A DNA stretch of 64,000 bases, taken from contig NZSL01000013.1 of the NCBI GenBank assembly GCA_002696735.1, positions 149,633-213,632 of the forward strand. The letters are read 5' to 3'. The notes under the pieces are model-generated. The model was not told the origin of the DNA. It searched no databases and worked only from the letters and a program-made list of their open reading frames with translations. The DNA comes from Methylophaga sp. (GTDB taxonomy: Bacteria; Pseudomonadota; Gammaproteobacteria; Nitrosococcales; Methylophagaceae). The position numbers and the translations under genes are program-made. Of this stretch, positions 25,055 to 34,164 are shown one piece after another; positions within the stretch are counted from its first letter, which is position 1; each line of letters begins with the position of its first letter.

Positions 25055-25197
25055 TTGGGGTCAGACACCGATCAGTGATGATGATAAATGATGATATTCA
25101 ACTTAATCATCGTATAACGCTTTCAGTCTGATTATTATTAGTGATCATATGACTGAAAGGCGAATACTGAACTAGTCCATCTGTTCAGGCAGTAGAT

Positions 25198-26580
25198 TTA
25201 CAGTTCGCTTCGGGCGATTTGAATAGCTTTTTTAACTTGTTCTGGCGCTGTTCCACCCAAATGATTACGGGCGGCAACCGAGCCTTCGAGCGTTAATACC
25301 GAAAATACATCGTCGCCGATCTGATCACTGAATTGCTGCAGTTCCTGCAGTGTTAACGCCGACAGATCTTTTTGCTGTTTTATGGCAAAGGCTACTGACA
25401 AACCAACTACTTCATGAGCATCACGGAAAGCAACACCTTTACGCACCAGATAGTCTGCCAGATCGGTGGCGGTCGCATAACCTTTCAGAGCCGCCAGACG
25501 CATGTTGTCTTTTTTGACGGTGATTACTGCGAGCATATCGGCATAGACACGTAACGAGCCAAGCAATGTGTCGATGGTGTCAAACAGCGGTTCTTTATCT
25601 TCCTGATTATCTTTATTGTAGGCCAAAGGCTGGTTTTTCATCAGCGTCAGCAGGTTAAACAGATTACCGTAAACCCGGCTGGTTTTACCGCGAACCAGTT
25701 CCGGCACATCAGGGTTTTTCTTCTGTGGCATGATTGATGAGCCGGTACAGAAGGCATCACCCAGATCAACAAAATCAAACTGGGCCGAGGACCAGATAAT
25801 CAATTCTTCCGAGAACCGCGACAGGTGCATCATTAGCAGTGAGGCGAAGCTGTTAAATTCAATGGCAAAATCGCGATCACTGACCGCATCCAGTGAGTTA
25901 CGGCAGATACGCTCAAAACCGAGTAATTCAGCCGTGTATTCACGATCAATCCGAAAGGTTGTCCCGGCGAGTGCTGCAGCACCTAATGGCAGGCTGTTGA
26001 CCCGTTTTGTGCAGTCATCCAGACGTTCCAGATCACGGCTGAGCATCTCAAACCAGGCCAGCATATGATGACCAAACGTGACAGGCTGCGCCGTTTGCAG
26101 ATGGGTAAAGCCAGGCATAATGGTATCGAATTCACGTTCAGCCACATCCAGCAAGGTAGAGCGCAGCCGCTGTAATTCACTGCGAACAGGCACAATCATA
26201 TCGCGCAGATATAAACGCACATCGGTTGCCACCTGATCATTACGTGATCGACCTGTGTGCAGTTTTTTGCCGACTTCGCCAATCAATTTGATTAGTCTGG
26301 ATTCGATATTCATATGCACATCTTCCTGTGCAATGGACCATTCAAACTGATCGTTATCGATTTCGCTTTCAATCTGCTGCAAGCCAGTGATGATTTGATC
26401 GCGTTCAGTTTCTGTTAAAACGCCCACTTTACAAAGCATAGTGGCATGCGCGACGGAACCCTGAATATCCTGCTGATACATGCGTTTATCAAACATCACC
26501 GATGCAGTGAATTCCTCAACGAACTTATTAGTAGGCTGGGTGAGACGGGCGGAAGAAAGCTTTTTATCAGATGCGGTCAT
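25198..26580 (-). CDS. argH: Argininosuccinate lyase
   Basis: 460 residues, usual length. It splits argininosuccinate into arginine and fumarate, the last step of arginine synthesis, as a cytoplasmic tetramer. The superfamily signature [15 protein letters not shown] is present with its catalytic Ser, and [20 protein letters not shown] and the TAQP region ([13 protein letters not shown]) are intact. It is divergent from hemC across about 120 bp, an arrangement common in Gammaproteobacteria. The N-terminus begins [13 protein letters not shown]. Confidence 0.97.
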   Translation of the reverse strand: MTASDKKLSSARLTQPTNKFVEEFTASVMFDKRMYQQDIQGSVAHATMLCKVGVLTETERDQIITGLQQIESEIDNDQFEWSIAQEDVHMNIESRLIKLIGEVGKKLHTGRSRNDQVATDVRLYLRDMIVPVRSELQRLRSTLLDVAEREFDTIMPGFTHLQTAQPVTFGHHMLAWFEMLSRDLERLDDCTKRVNSLPLGAAALAGTTFRIDREYTAELLGFERICRNSLDAVSDRDFAIEFNSFASLLMMHLSRFSEELIIWSSAQFDFVDLGDAFCTGSSIMPQKKNPDVPELVRGKTSRVYGNLFNLLTLMKNQPLAYNKDNQEDKEPLFDTIDTLLGSLRVYADMLAVITVKKDNMRLAALKGYATATDLADYLVRKGVAFRDAHEVVGLSVAFAIKQQKDLSALTLQELQQFSDQIGDDVFSVLTLEGSVAARNHLGGTAPEQVKKAIQIARSEL

Positions 26581-26699
26581 GGCACGGGCCTGTGATTGCT
26601 GGCAGAAAAAGACCGCATTATAACGCGGCTGTTCGTGGAACCGCAGGGGAAAATGTTAGAATCGACAACACTGTTAACTATAATGTGGATTTTTGTTTC

Positions 26700-27629
26700 A
26701 TGAGTCAGCGTACTGTTCGAATTGCTACCCGTCGCAGTCCCCTTGCCATCTGGCAGGCCGAGTTTGTCCGTGACAGTTTGTTGGCGTTGCATCCACATCT
26801 GAATATCGAACTGGTTCGTATTAAAACCCAGGGCGATATCATTCTTGATACCCCATTGGCCAAAGTGGGCGGCAAAGGCTTGTTTGTCAAAGAACTGGAA
26901 CAGAGTATGCTGGCCGGTGAAGCCGATATAGCGGTGCATTCGATGAAAGATGTACCGGTGGAGTTTCCGGAAGGTCTGCATTTACCGGTTATTTGTGAAC
27001 GCCATGATCCGCATGATGCGTTCGTCTCTAATCATTATGACAATGTTGATGATTTACCTGAGGGTGCCGTTGTCGGTACTTCCAGCCTGCGCAGGGAATG
27101 TCAGCTTCGTCACTACCGACCGGATTTGAAGATTGTACCGTTGCGCGGCAATGTAAATACCCGCCTCGCCAAGTTGGATGCGGGTAATTTTGATGCGATT
27201 ATTCTGGCCAAAGCCGGATTGGAAAGACTGGGTTTTGATGAGCGTATTCGCAGTGCTTTAACCCCTGAGCAAAGTTTGCCTGCGATTGGACAGGGCGCAC
27301 TCGGTATTGAAACCCGTATCAATGATGACGAAATGAATGCATTAATTGCCCCGCTTAATTGTGAGCTGACCTCAATTACTGTCAAAGCTGAACGGGCATT
27401 AAATCGTCGCTTAAAGGGAGGCTGTCAGGTTCCAATCGGTGGCTACGCTATATTAAATGGTGATGATATCTGGGTTCGTGGGCTGGTTGGGCGCCCTGAC
27501 GGCACCGAAATGCTGCAGCAGGAAATTCGTGGCAAGGCCAGTGAATCCGAACAACTTGGTTTAACATTGGGTGAGATGTTACTTAACCAGGGCGCTGATA
27601 AAATTCTGGCTGATATTTATGATGCCTGA
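26700..27629 (+). CDS. hemC: Porphobilinogen deaminase (hydroxymethylbilane synthase)
   Basis: 309 residues from the ATG at 26700; the frame is open further upstream but family members begin [18 protein letters not shown]. It polymerises four porphobilinogens into hydroxymethylbilane in haem, sirohaem and cobalamin synthesis. The cysteine that carries the dipyrromethane cofactor is in [13 protein letters not shown], and the catalytic aspartate region HSMKDVP is present. First gene of hemCDXY; its end overlaps the start of hemD by about 10 nt. Confidence 0.97.
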   Translation: MSQRTVRIATRRSPLAIWQAEFVRDSLLALHPHLNIELVRIKTQGDIILDTPLAKVGGKGLFVKELEQSMLAGEADIAVHSMKDVPVEFPEGLHLPVICERHDPHDAFVSNHYDNVDDLPEGAVVGTSSLRRECQLRHYRPDLKIVPLRGNVNTRLAKLDAGNFDAIILAKAGLERLGFDERIRSALTPEQSLPAIGQGALGIETRINDDEMNALIAPLNCELTSITVKAERALNRRLKGGCQVPIGGYAILNGDDIWVRGLVGRPDGTEMLQQEIRGKASESEQLGLTLGEMLLNQGADKILADIYDA

Positions 27630-28386
27630 GCACTCGGCTCTGGCATTGGAAGGCCGCAAGATTCTCGTAACAAGGCCAATTCGACAGGCGCATGGACTGG
27701 TCGACCTCATCCAACAGCAGGGTGGAGAGGCCATCGTCTTTCCGGTTATTGAAATTACGGCGATTGATGTTAAACAATGGGGCGAATGGAATCCGCAACA
27801 AACCAATTGGCTGGTATTTGTCAGTCGTAACGCTGTTGAACAATTTCTGAAGGGTAATCCGCAACCATTTCCAGGTCATGTTAAATTGGTTGCTGCAGGT
27901 GAAGGTACTGCGCAGGCATTACGGGAAAACGGTTTAACGGTGGATTTACAACCTGAACTGTCAAACGGCAGTGAAGGTTTGCTGCAGTTACCCGAGTGGC
28001 AACAAATGACTCAACAGCAGGTCGTAATTGTGCGGGGGGAAGGAGGACGTGAGCTGATGGCAGATACCTTGCGTGCCAGAGGTGCTAAGATTAGTTATCT
28101 GGAAGTTTACCGTCGACAATTACCCACGGTATCGTCCGAACTTCAACAACAAGCCTGTTCAGCCGATTGGCTAACAGCAACCAGTGCCAATGGTGTGACA
28201 AACCTGTTAAATTTATTATCAGCTAGCTGCCCGCAGGTTTTACAAAAACCTTTGTTGGTAGTCAGTGAACGGATCAAGGCTTTTGCCGTGCAACAAGGAT
28301 TCAAACGGGTGTATGTCAGTTTAGATGCCAGTGATGGTGCAATCATTCAGCGACTTATAGAGATGGGATCAGATCATGGAGCCTAA
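27619..28386 (+). CDS. hemD: Uroporphyrinogen-III synthase
   Basis: About 255 residues. HemD closes hydroxymethylbilane with inversion of ring D to give uroporphyrinogen III. The family is poorly conserved; seen here are the N-terminal [20 protein letters not shown], the [13 protein letters not shown] segment and the [17 protein letters not shown] segment, which form the two halves of the bilobal fold. ATG at 27619 or the adjacent one at 27622 is the likely start. The gene overlaps hemC upstream and hemX downstream, so the four genes are one operon. Confidence 0.93.
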   Translation: MMPEHSALALEGRKILVTRPIRQAHGLVDLIQQQGGEAIVFPVIEITAIDVKQWGEWNPQQTNWLVFVSRNAVEQFLKGNPQPFPGHVKLVAAGEGTAQALRENGLTVDLQPELSNGSEGLLQLPEWQQMTQQQVVIVRGEGGRELMADTLRARGAKISYLEVYRRQLPTVSSELQQQACSADWLTATSANGVTNLLNLLSASCPQVLQKPLLVVSERIKAFAVQQGFKRVYVSLDASDGAIIQRLIEMGSDHGA

Positions 28387-29410
28387 CAGCAAATCTGAGC
28401 AGGTCGAAAAGCCCGCCAAAAAAACTGAAAAAAATGTCTCAGAAACACCCAAAAAGACAGTTTCAGTAAAGTGGGCGCTGCTAATCATTTTAGCGATAGT
28501 GATAACGCTGCCAGGGGCTGGTGCACTTTGGCTGGTATGGCAGCAGAAACAGCAACTGATGGAAGTGGAAAGTCGTTTTGATGAAATGGCCGAACTCGAA
28601 ACGGATATTTCACAACTGACCAGCAGTCAGCGCCAATTAAACAATCAACTATCGACATTTAAGCAAACTCAGCTTGAACAAGGTGACGTACTGACCAAGC
28701 TACAAAACCAGTCACCCTTAACAACTGAGGAAATCGAGCTGGAATGGGCATTGGCGGAAATTCGTTATTTGCTCAATCTGGCCAATCAGCGCGCTTTGTT
28801 GGCGAATGATACCAGTGGGGCAGCACTTGCCTTATCACTGGCTGATCAACAGATCCGTGAAATTGGTGATTATCGCATGCAACCCTTGCGTGAGCTGATT
28901 GCAGAGGAAGAACTGGCACTTGAAGCAGCCGGAGAAACCGATGTGGCGGGAATTGCTGCCGATATGCTGGGGTTGATTGGCTCAGTTGATAAGCTACGTG
29001 TTGTTACTGGCCCTAAACAGTCTTACTTCGACGAAACTGAAAAAGAAGCAACAGAACAATCAGCCTGGCGTGAAGCGATTGCTGATATTTGGACACAGCT
29101 ACGTTCACTGGTGGTTATTCGTCAGCAGGAAGATGCCCCGGCCGCAGTATTAATGCCTGAACAACGCTACTTCCTGTATCAGAACCTGCGCTTGCAACTG
29201 GAGACCGCCCGCTTTGCTGCGCTTTCAGGCAATCAGCGAATGTTTGAGCAAAGCCTGCAATCGGCCAGCAGCTGGCTTGAACAGTATTTTGTGGGTGATC
29301 ATCGCGATGCAATGCTGGAAAGTTTGCAAGCCATGCAGAACCAGGCCATTAGTATTGAAACACCGGATATTTCGGGCTCACTTCGCTGGTTGAAAGGATT
29401 TGAACCATGA
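28376..29410 (+). CDS. hemX: HemX-like membrane protein
   Basis: 344 residues: a charged Lys/Glu-rich N-terminus, one membrane helix (about 28-50, WALLIILAIVITLPGAGALW), a coiled coil (about 60-110) and a helical periplasmic domain. Often annotated as uroporphyrinogen-III C-methyltransferase, but the SAM-binding methylase domain is absent and a methylase activity is not expected. Its gene lies between hemD and hemY with overlaps on both sides, as in most Gammaproteobacteria. Exact role unknown; probably a partner of HemY in haem synthesis. Confidence 0.9.
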   Translation: MEPNSKSEQVEKPAKKTEKNVSETPKKTVSVKWALLIILAIVITLPGAGALWLVWQQKQQLMEVESRFDEMAELETDISQLTSSQRQLNNQLSTFKQTQLEQGDVLTKLQNQSPLTTEEIELEWALAEIRYLLNLANQRALLANDTSGAALALSLADQQIREIGDYRMQPLRELIAEEELALEAAGETDVAGIAADMLGLIGSVDKLRVVTGPKQSYFDETEKEATEQSAWREAIADIWTQLRSLVVIRQQEDAPAAVLMPEQRYFLYQNLRLQLETARFAALSGNQRMFEQSLQSASSWLEQYFVGDHRDAMLESLQAMQNQAISIETPDISGSLRWLKGFEP

Positions 29411-30609
29411 AATGGCTGATTATTATTGCAATTGCACTGGCATTAGGCGGTGTGTTTGTCTGGTTGGCTGATTTCGAGCCAGGCTTTGTGTTGGTGCAGT
29501 ACGGACAGTGGACGCTGGAAACTTCGCTAATTGTATTTACCGTGGCTTGGTTAATTCTGCTGTTATTGGTTTATTTTACGCTGCGCAGTCTGGCGGTCAT
29601 TAAAAGTACGCCAAACCGCCTGTCGCAATGGCAGGAAAACCAGCGCCATAAACGTGCTATTAAAGCGTTAACCAATGGGCTGATAACACTGGAAGAAGGT
29701 CGTTGGGCAGAAGCTGAACGATTGTTATTGCGACATGCTGGCAACAGCGAGACACCTTTATTACATTATCTGGCAGCTGCACGTGCTGCACAGAAACAAC
29801 AGGCGCCAGAGCGGCGTGACTCCTATTTGAAACTGGCTCACGAAACGACCCCCAGCGCTGATATTGCTGTCGGGGTGGTACAAGCAGAATTACAACTTTC
29901 GGCCGGACAGAAAGAACAGGCTTTAGCTACCTTGCAACATCTGCGTCAAGTTGCGCCAAAACATCCCTATGTTTTACAGCTTCTTCAGCAGTTGTATCAG
30001 GAAACGGATCAATGGCAGGAAGTGCAATCAGTGTTACCTGATTTGCGTAAACGACATGTTTTGGATGCCAGTTCAGCCAATGCTTTGTCGGCAGAAGCCA
30101 CTGTGGGACAATTGCAAAATGCCTTGATACGTCAGGAATGGCAGCGAATGGAACAGATATGGCTGCAATCTCCGGCGAAAATCAGACAATCTGAGCACGT
30201 ATTGAAAACCTATGTGAATGGTTTGTTATTGCAGGGCGAGCAACAGCAGGCAATGCAATTGATTGAAGAATATTTACGCAAAAACTGGAGTGATGCGCTG
30301 ATTTATCAGTATGGCAAAATTCTGCAGGGTGGTTTATTGAAACGTCTGGCCACGGCCGAGAAGTGGTTAAAACAACATGAGGAGAACCCCTGGTTATTGC
30401 TGACGTTGGGAAGACTGGCGCAGGCAAATAAGTTGTGGGCCAAGGCAGAAGCTTATCTACGGGCCAGTATTGAGCACGGTCCTCGCGGTGAAACCTATCA
30501 GGCGCTGGCAGAAGTATTAATGGCGCAGGATAAACGTGATGCTGCAGCCAATGTTTACAAACAAGGGCTGGATGTCATGCTGCAGAATAATCCCAATAAA
30601 GTGATCTAA
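29407..30609 (+). CDS. hemY: HemY, TPR-containing haem biosynthesis-associated protein
   Basis: 400 residues with two N-terminal membrane helices (about 3-20 and 40-62) and a cytoplasmic or membrane-facing helical region with TPR-type repeats (for example residues around 340-395, ending AAANVYKQGLDVMLQ). This is the proteobacterial HemY, not the oxygen-dependent protoporphyrinogen oxidase of Bacillus. It probably organises late haem enzymes. The start overlaps the hemX stop (ATGA). A strong terminator follows. Confidence 0.92.
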   Translation: MKWLIIIAIALALGGVFVWLADFEPGFVLVQYGQWTLETSLIVFTVAWLILLLLVYFTLRSLAVIKSTPNRLSQWQENQRHKRAIKALTNGLITLEEGRWAEAERLLLRHAGNSETPLLHYLAAARAAQKQQAPERRDSYLKLAHETTPSADIAVGVVQAELQLSAGQKEQALATLQHLRQVAPKHPYVLQLLQQLYQETDQWQEVQSVLPDLRKRHVLDASSANALSAEATVGQLQNALIRQEWQRMEQIWLQSPAKIRQSEHVLKTYVNGLLLQGEQQQAMQLIEEYLRKNWSDALIYQYGKILQGGLLKRLATAEKWLKQHEENPWLLLTLGRLAQANKLWAKAEAYLRASIEHGPRGETYQALAEVLMAQDKRDAAANVYKQGLDVMLQNNPNKVI

Positions 30610-30629
30610 TCTTTTTCAAGAGTTTAAAT

Positions 30630-30664
30630 AAAAACGGCGCTTGAAAGCGCCGTTTTTATTTTTG
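30630..30664. terminator. Bidirectional terminator between hemY and dnaN
   Basis: AAAAACGGCGCTT pairs perfectly with AAGCGCCGTTTTT across a 2-nt gap, followed by ATTTTT. It lies 20 nt after the hemY stop and 12 nt after the convergent dnaN stop and can serve both. Confidence 0.92.
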
Positions 30665-30675
30665 GAATTAACGTC

Positions 30676-31779
30676 TTACAGCCGCATCGGCATAACGACA
30701 TATTGCCGTGTGAATTTGGGATCATTTGGGGTAATCAACGCACTGCTGTTTTCATCGGTAAATAACAGTTTGACCTTGTTATCAGGAATGGCGTTGAGCA
30801 GATCCAGCAGATAAGCATTATTAAAAGCGATTTCCAAATCCGGACCGCTATATTCCACTGCCAGTTCTTCCTCAGCGGATTCCTGTTCCTGATTGGTCAC
30901 GGTAGCTTTGAGCAGATTGCTACTGAGATTCAGCTTTACGCTGCGATGCTTGTCATTAGCCAGAATCGAAGCTCGGGATAATGCCTGTTTAAGCTCATCT
31001 CGTTCGGCAATGACTTCCTTATCACCACCGACCGGTAAGACACGTTCGTAGTTAGGGAATTGGCCATCAATCAGCTTGGAAGTGAAATGCATATCCGGCA
31101 GTTCGACTTTAAGTTGCTGGGGGCTGATCGCCAGGGTCACGTTATCCGCAACATCACCTAATAACCGTCCCAGTTCCAAAATCGCTTTACGGGGTACGAT
31201 GACACTGTGTTTTTCATTGGTTTTTTCTGCGGTTTCAATGCTGCCTAAAGCCAGTCGATGACCATCAGTAGCTACAGCACGCAAGATATTTTCTTCGCGT
31301 TCCAACAGCAGACCATTCAGGTAATACCGAACATCCTGGCTAGCCATGGCAAAACTGGTTTCATCCAGCAGATCTTTTAATGCTGATTGAGGAACTGTCA
31401 GCTGATCAAGATAATTTGCACCTTCGCTATCTGGAAAGTCTGTTGCCGGTAGCGTGGCTAAAGAAAAACGACTTTTTCCTGCCCGAACCAGTGATTTGTT
31501 GTCTTCAGCCTGAAAGCTAATAGTGGCGTTTGCGGGTAAGGCGCGAACGATATCCAGTAGTTTGCGAGCAGAGACAGTGGTTTCACCTTCTTTTTCGACC
31601 GCTACCGGTAACGTTGCAATCATTTCCAGTTCCATATCGGTACTGGTCATGGTTAATTGCTGATCACGGCAACGTAACAGAATATTAGACAAAATAGGCA
31701 GGGTGGAGCGCCGTTCAACGATGCTGCACACCAGTTGTAAGGGACGGGCAATAATGTCTTGGCTCACAGTAAATTGCAT
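30676..31779 (-). CDS. dnaN: DNA polymerase III beta sliding clamp
   Basis: 367 residues, exactly the usual length. The dimeric ring tethers DNA polymerase III to DNA. The three repeated clamp domains are visible, and the conserved C-terminus YVVMPMRL, which forms part of the protein-binding pocket, is intact. It lies 14 nt downstream of dnaA on the same strand and forms one operon with it. The usual next genes recF and gyrB do not follow; instead a terminator and the end of hemY are met. Confidence 0.97.
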   Translation of the reverse strand: MQFTVSQDIIARPLQLVCSIVERRSTLPILSNILLRCRDQQLTMTSTDMELEMIATLPVAVEKEGETTVSARKLLDIVRALPANATISFQAEDNKSLVRAGKSRFSLATLPATDFPDSEGANYLDQLTVPQSALKDLLDETSFAMASQDVRYYLNGLLLEREENILRAVATDGHRLALGSIETAEKTNEKHSVIVPRKAILELGRLLGDVADNVTLAISPQQLKVELPDMHFTSKLIDGQFPNYERVLPVGGDKEVIAERDELKQALSRASILANDKHRSVKLNLSSNLLKATVTNQEQESAEEELAVEYSGPDLEIAFNNAYLLDLLNAIPDNKVKLLFTDENSSALITPNDPKFTRQYVVMPMRL

Positions 31780-31793
31780 GATGTCTCTCTCGG

Positions 31794-33158
31794 CTAGCTG
31801 GATAAAGTTCGAAGTAAATTACGGTAGTCTTCCGCGATGCGGCTATCAGTTTCTTTCAGTTCCACTACTTTACGACAAGCGTGCAGAACAGTGGTGTGAT
31901 CTCGTCCACCAAACGCTTCACCGATTTCCGGCAAGCTATGACTGGTGAGCTCTTTTGCCAGCGCCATTGCTATTTGTCGTGGACGGGCAACCGAACGCGT
32001 GCGTTTTTTTGCCAGTAAATCCGATACCCGTATTTTGAAGTATTCTGCAACAGTTTTCTGGATACTTTCCAGTGTGACCAGTTTTTGGTGCAAAGCCAGC
32101 AGATCTTTTAAGGCATCCTGAGCCATATCAATCGACAGTGGCTGGTTGGTAAAGCGCGAGAATGCCATGACGCGTTGCAAGGCACCTTCCAAATCACGCA
32201 CATTTGACTTAATGCGTTTGGCAATAAAAAAGGCCACATCATCCGGTAGGGTAATCAGATTTTGTTGCGCTTTTTTGATCAGAATAGCGACACGGGTCTC
32301 CAGCTCTGGTGGTTCAATGGCAATCGTTAACCCCCAACCCAAACGAGATTGCAGACGCTCATCCAGATTTTCAACTTCTTTGGGAAACCGGTCACAGGTC
32401 AGAATGATTTGCCGTTGGCCTTCCAGCAGACTATTAAAGGTATAAAAGAACTCTTCCTGAGAGCGTTCCTTTTTGGCAAAGAACTGGATGTCATCAATTA
32501 ATAATGCATCGGCACTGCGGTAATGTGCTTTGAATTGATCAATAGCGTTGTTACGCAATGCGGTAATCATGTCCTGTACAAATCGCTCGGAGGATAAATA
32601 AATCACTCGTGCTTTGGGATTGTTCTGGCGAATTTTGTTGCCGACCGCCAGCATCAAATGGGTTTTGCCAAGCCCGGTGCCGCCATAGAGGAACAATGGA
32701 TTGTAACCGGAGGTACCCGGTGCTTCAGCAACATGTAAAGATGCTGCGCGGGCAATCTGATTGGATTTACCTTCAACATAATTATCAAAGGTAAACAACG
32801 GATTCATCGGGCTGCCAATCGCCGGGGAAGGTTCTGTTTCCGAAACTGCTATTGATGCGGGGGCTTTATCCGTTGTTTTGACACGACGTTTGGTTTTTTC
32901 GGCGGAAATGGAATCTTTGGTACCGACTTCGATTTCAATTTTATTGATGCTGCCGTTGGTCAATCCTTTGATCAGCGCATTTATCTGTTGTTCAAGCTGT
33001 TCGTGAACCCAGGCCTTAACATAAGGATTTGGCGCCAACAAGCGCAGACTATCTTCCGTTTCGATGGCTTGCAGGGGCCGTAACCATGTGTTCAGCTGTT
33101 GTGCCGAAAGATCACCTTCGAGATGGGATAGGCATTTTTCCCAAAGGGGTGAAGACAC
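31794..33158 (-). CDS. dnaA: Chromosomal replication initiator DnaA
   Basis: 454 residues from a GTG at 33158, chosen because AAGGAG lies 5 nt upstream and family members begin [13 protein letters not shown]; the frame is open about 120 nt further but that part is not DnaA-like. Domain I (1-75), linker (75-120), AAA+ domain with Walker [11 protein letters not shown] and Walker [10 protein letters not shown], and the C-terminal DNA-binding domain with the DnaA signature [14 protein letters not shown] are all complete. DnaA-ATP melts the origin. It is divergent from rpmH and co-transcribed with dnaN. Confidence 0.97.
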   Translation of the reverse strand: MSSPLWEKCLSHLEGDLSAQQLNTWLRPLQAIETEDSLRLLAPNPYVKAWVHEQLEQQINALIKGLTNGSINKIEIEVGTKDSISAEKTKRRVKTTDKAPASIAVSETEPSPAIGSPMNPLFTFDNYVEGKSNQIARAASLHVAEAPGTSGYNPLFLYGGTGLGKTHLMLAVGNKIRQNNPKARVIYLSSERFVQDMITALRNNAIDQFKAHYRSADALLIDDIQFFAKKERSQEEFFYTFNSLLEGQRQIILTCDRFPKEVENLDERLQSRLGWGLTIAIEPPELETRVAILIKKAQQNLITLPDDVAFFIAKRIKSNVRDLEGALQRVMAFSRFTNQPLSIDMAQDALKDLLALHQKLVTLESIQKTVAEYFKIRVSDLLAKKRTRSVARPRQIAMALAKELTSHSLPEIGEAFGGRDHTTVLHACRKVVELKETDSRIAEDYRNLLRTLSS

Positions 33159-33226
33159 AGCAACTCCTTGACTAATATAAAGGTTTACAGAAAACAGACT
33201 AATAACTGCAGGCTTTTTTCGTGATA

Positions 33227-33254
33227 GTATAGCGCGACAGACAGGGCATCTAAA
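33227..33254 (-). promoter_or_regulatory. Possible sigma-70 promoter of dnaA-dnaN
   Basis: On the minus strand TTTAGA (complement at 33249-33254), a 16-nt spacer and TATACT (complement at 33227-33232) form a fair promoter about 70 nt upstream of the dnaA GTG. Confidence 0.45.
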
Positions 33255-33315
33255 GTTATCTGCATGCGGGGCTTTTGGCAAGTAAAATAATGTTGCATGG
33301 TCGGATGAATGCGGT

Positions 33316-33345
33316 TTGACTTGTTATGCCTGCAAACTCTATAAT
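33316..33345 (+). promoter_or_regulatory. Sigma-70 promoter of rpmH-rnpA
   Basis: TTGACT (33316-33321), an 18-nt spacer and a perfect TATAAT (33340-33345). It would start transcription about 75 nt upstream of rpmH. Divergent from the dnaA promoter, as in other Gammaproteobacteria. Confidence 0.75.
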
Positions 33346-33426
33346 CCCATGTCTTTTGCCCCGGCTGTTTCCGTTCGAGAGACGCTTACCGGCTGCAAAA
33401 CCATTGTTATTCCTGGAGTTGGTGAA

Positions 33427-33561
33427 ATGAAAAGAACTTTTCAGCCTAGTAATCTGAAGCGCAAGCGCACTCATGGTTTCCGCGCACGTATGAAAACTGT
33501 CGGCGGCCGTCGTGTTATTAATGCCCGTAGAGCCAAAGGCCGCGCAAAACTTTCTGTTTAA
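33427..33561 (+). CDS. rpmH: 50S ribosomal protein L34
   Basis: 44 residues, the standard length, starting [20 protein letters not shown] and rich in Arg/Lys. It binds 23S rRNA in the large ribosomal subunit. GGAG lies 9 nt before the ATG. First gene of the rpmH-rnpA-yidD-yidC cluster, behind a strong promoter. Confidence 0.98.
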   Translation: MKRTFQPSNLKRKRTHGFRARMKTVGGRRVINARRAKGRAKLSV

Positions 33562-33589
33562 TTCTCTCTGTTCTCAGAGGGTGCATGAC

Positions 33590-33943
33590 TTGGCCACTTT
33601 CAGCCGAGCCATGAAAATGAATAGCCCGGGAGATTTTACCCGGGTTTTTCGTCAGGGTAAGCGCACTGGTGGCGGTGGTCTGACGATTCTAAGCGTTGAA
33701 AACTCTGTCGGGCATCCCCGACTGGGACTGGCTATCGCAAAGAAGCATCTTAAACTGGCCAGTCAACGTAATCGGGTAAAGCGAATCATCCGGGAATCTT
33801 TCCGGCAGCATCAATCAGCTTTATCCAATATCGATATTGTGGTGTTATCACGTCCTGATATTAGTCAGCGGGATTCGTCGCAATTATGGGCAGCATTGGA
33901 GCGACATTGGTTAACCGTGGTGGCACAATGGCAAACATCCTAA
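33590..33943 (+). CDS. rnpA: Ribonuclease P protein component
   Basis: 117 residues. RnpA binds the catalytic RNA of RNase P and helps it recognise the 5' leader of precursor tRNA. The signature RNRVKRIIRESFRQH is intact, as is the F-x-x-V-F motif near the N-terminus (DFTRVFRQGKR). The start is uncertain: a TTG at 33590, 9 nt after an AGAGG, gives a natural MATFSRA N-terminus; a GTG at 33581 lies too close to the ribosome site; an ATG at 33611 would cut into the fold. It overlaps yidD by 16 nt. Confidence 0.92.
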   Translation: MATFSRAMKMNSPGDFTRVFRQGKRTGGGGLTILSVENSVGHPRLGLAIAKKHLKLASQRNRVKRIIRESFRQHQSALSNIDIVVLSRPDISQRDSSQLWAALERHWLTVVAQWQTS

Positions 33944-34164
33944 TCGCTTTTGTTCGCGCGTATCGCTTTTTATTAAGCCCGTTCATGGGCATGCACTGTC
34001 GCTTCCAACCTACTTGCTCCCAATATATGATTGAGGCCATTCAAACGCATGGCTCGCTTCGTGGTGTGTGGCTCGGTTTACGCCGAATCTCATGCTGTCA
34101 TCCTTGGCACGCCGGCGGCGTGGATCCTGTTCCTGAACTAAAGACAAAAAAACACAATGGATAA
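33928..34164 (+). CDS. yidD: Membrane protein insertion efficiency factor YidD
   Basis: 78 residues from the ATG at 33928. The family pattern is complete: an amphipathic N-terminus (FVRAYRFLLSPFMG), then CRFQPTCSQYMIEAI with its cysteines, then R-G-x-W-L-G-L-R-R-I-x-x-C-H-P. It is a small inner-membrane-associated protein that assists YidC. Overlaps both rnpA and yidC, as usual for this cluster. Confidence 0.95.
   Translation: MANILIAFVRAYRFLLSPFMGMHCRFQPTCSQYMIEAIQTHGSLRGVWLGLRRISCCHPWHAGGVDPVPELKTKKHNG

Noticed and set aside
25120..25159. Inverted repeat CTTTCAGTC...GACTGAAAG between argH and the DUF5924 gene
   Set aside because: The loop is 22 nt and no T tract follows on the minus strand, so a terminator call for argH is not supported.
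28376..29410. Annotation of hemX as a uroporphyrinogen-III methyltransferase
   Set aside because: The methylase domain and its SAM motifs are not in this protein; only the membrane/coiled-coil HemX part is present.
33159..33426. Candidate oriC between dnaA and rpmH
   Set aside because: Only one loose match to a DnaA box (TTATCTGCA) was found and no AT-rich 13-mer array; the segment looks like a pair of divergent promoters.
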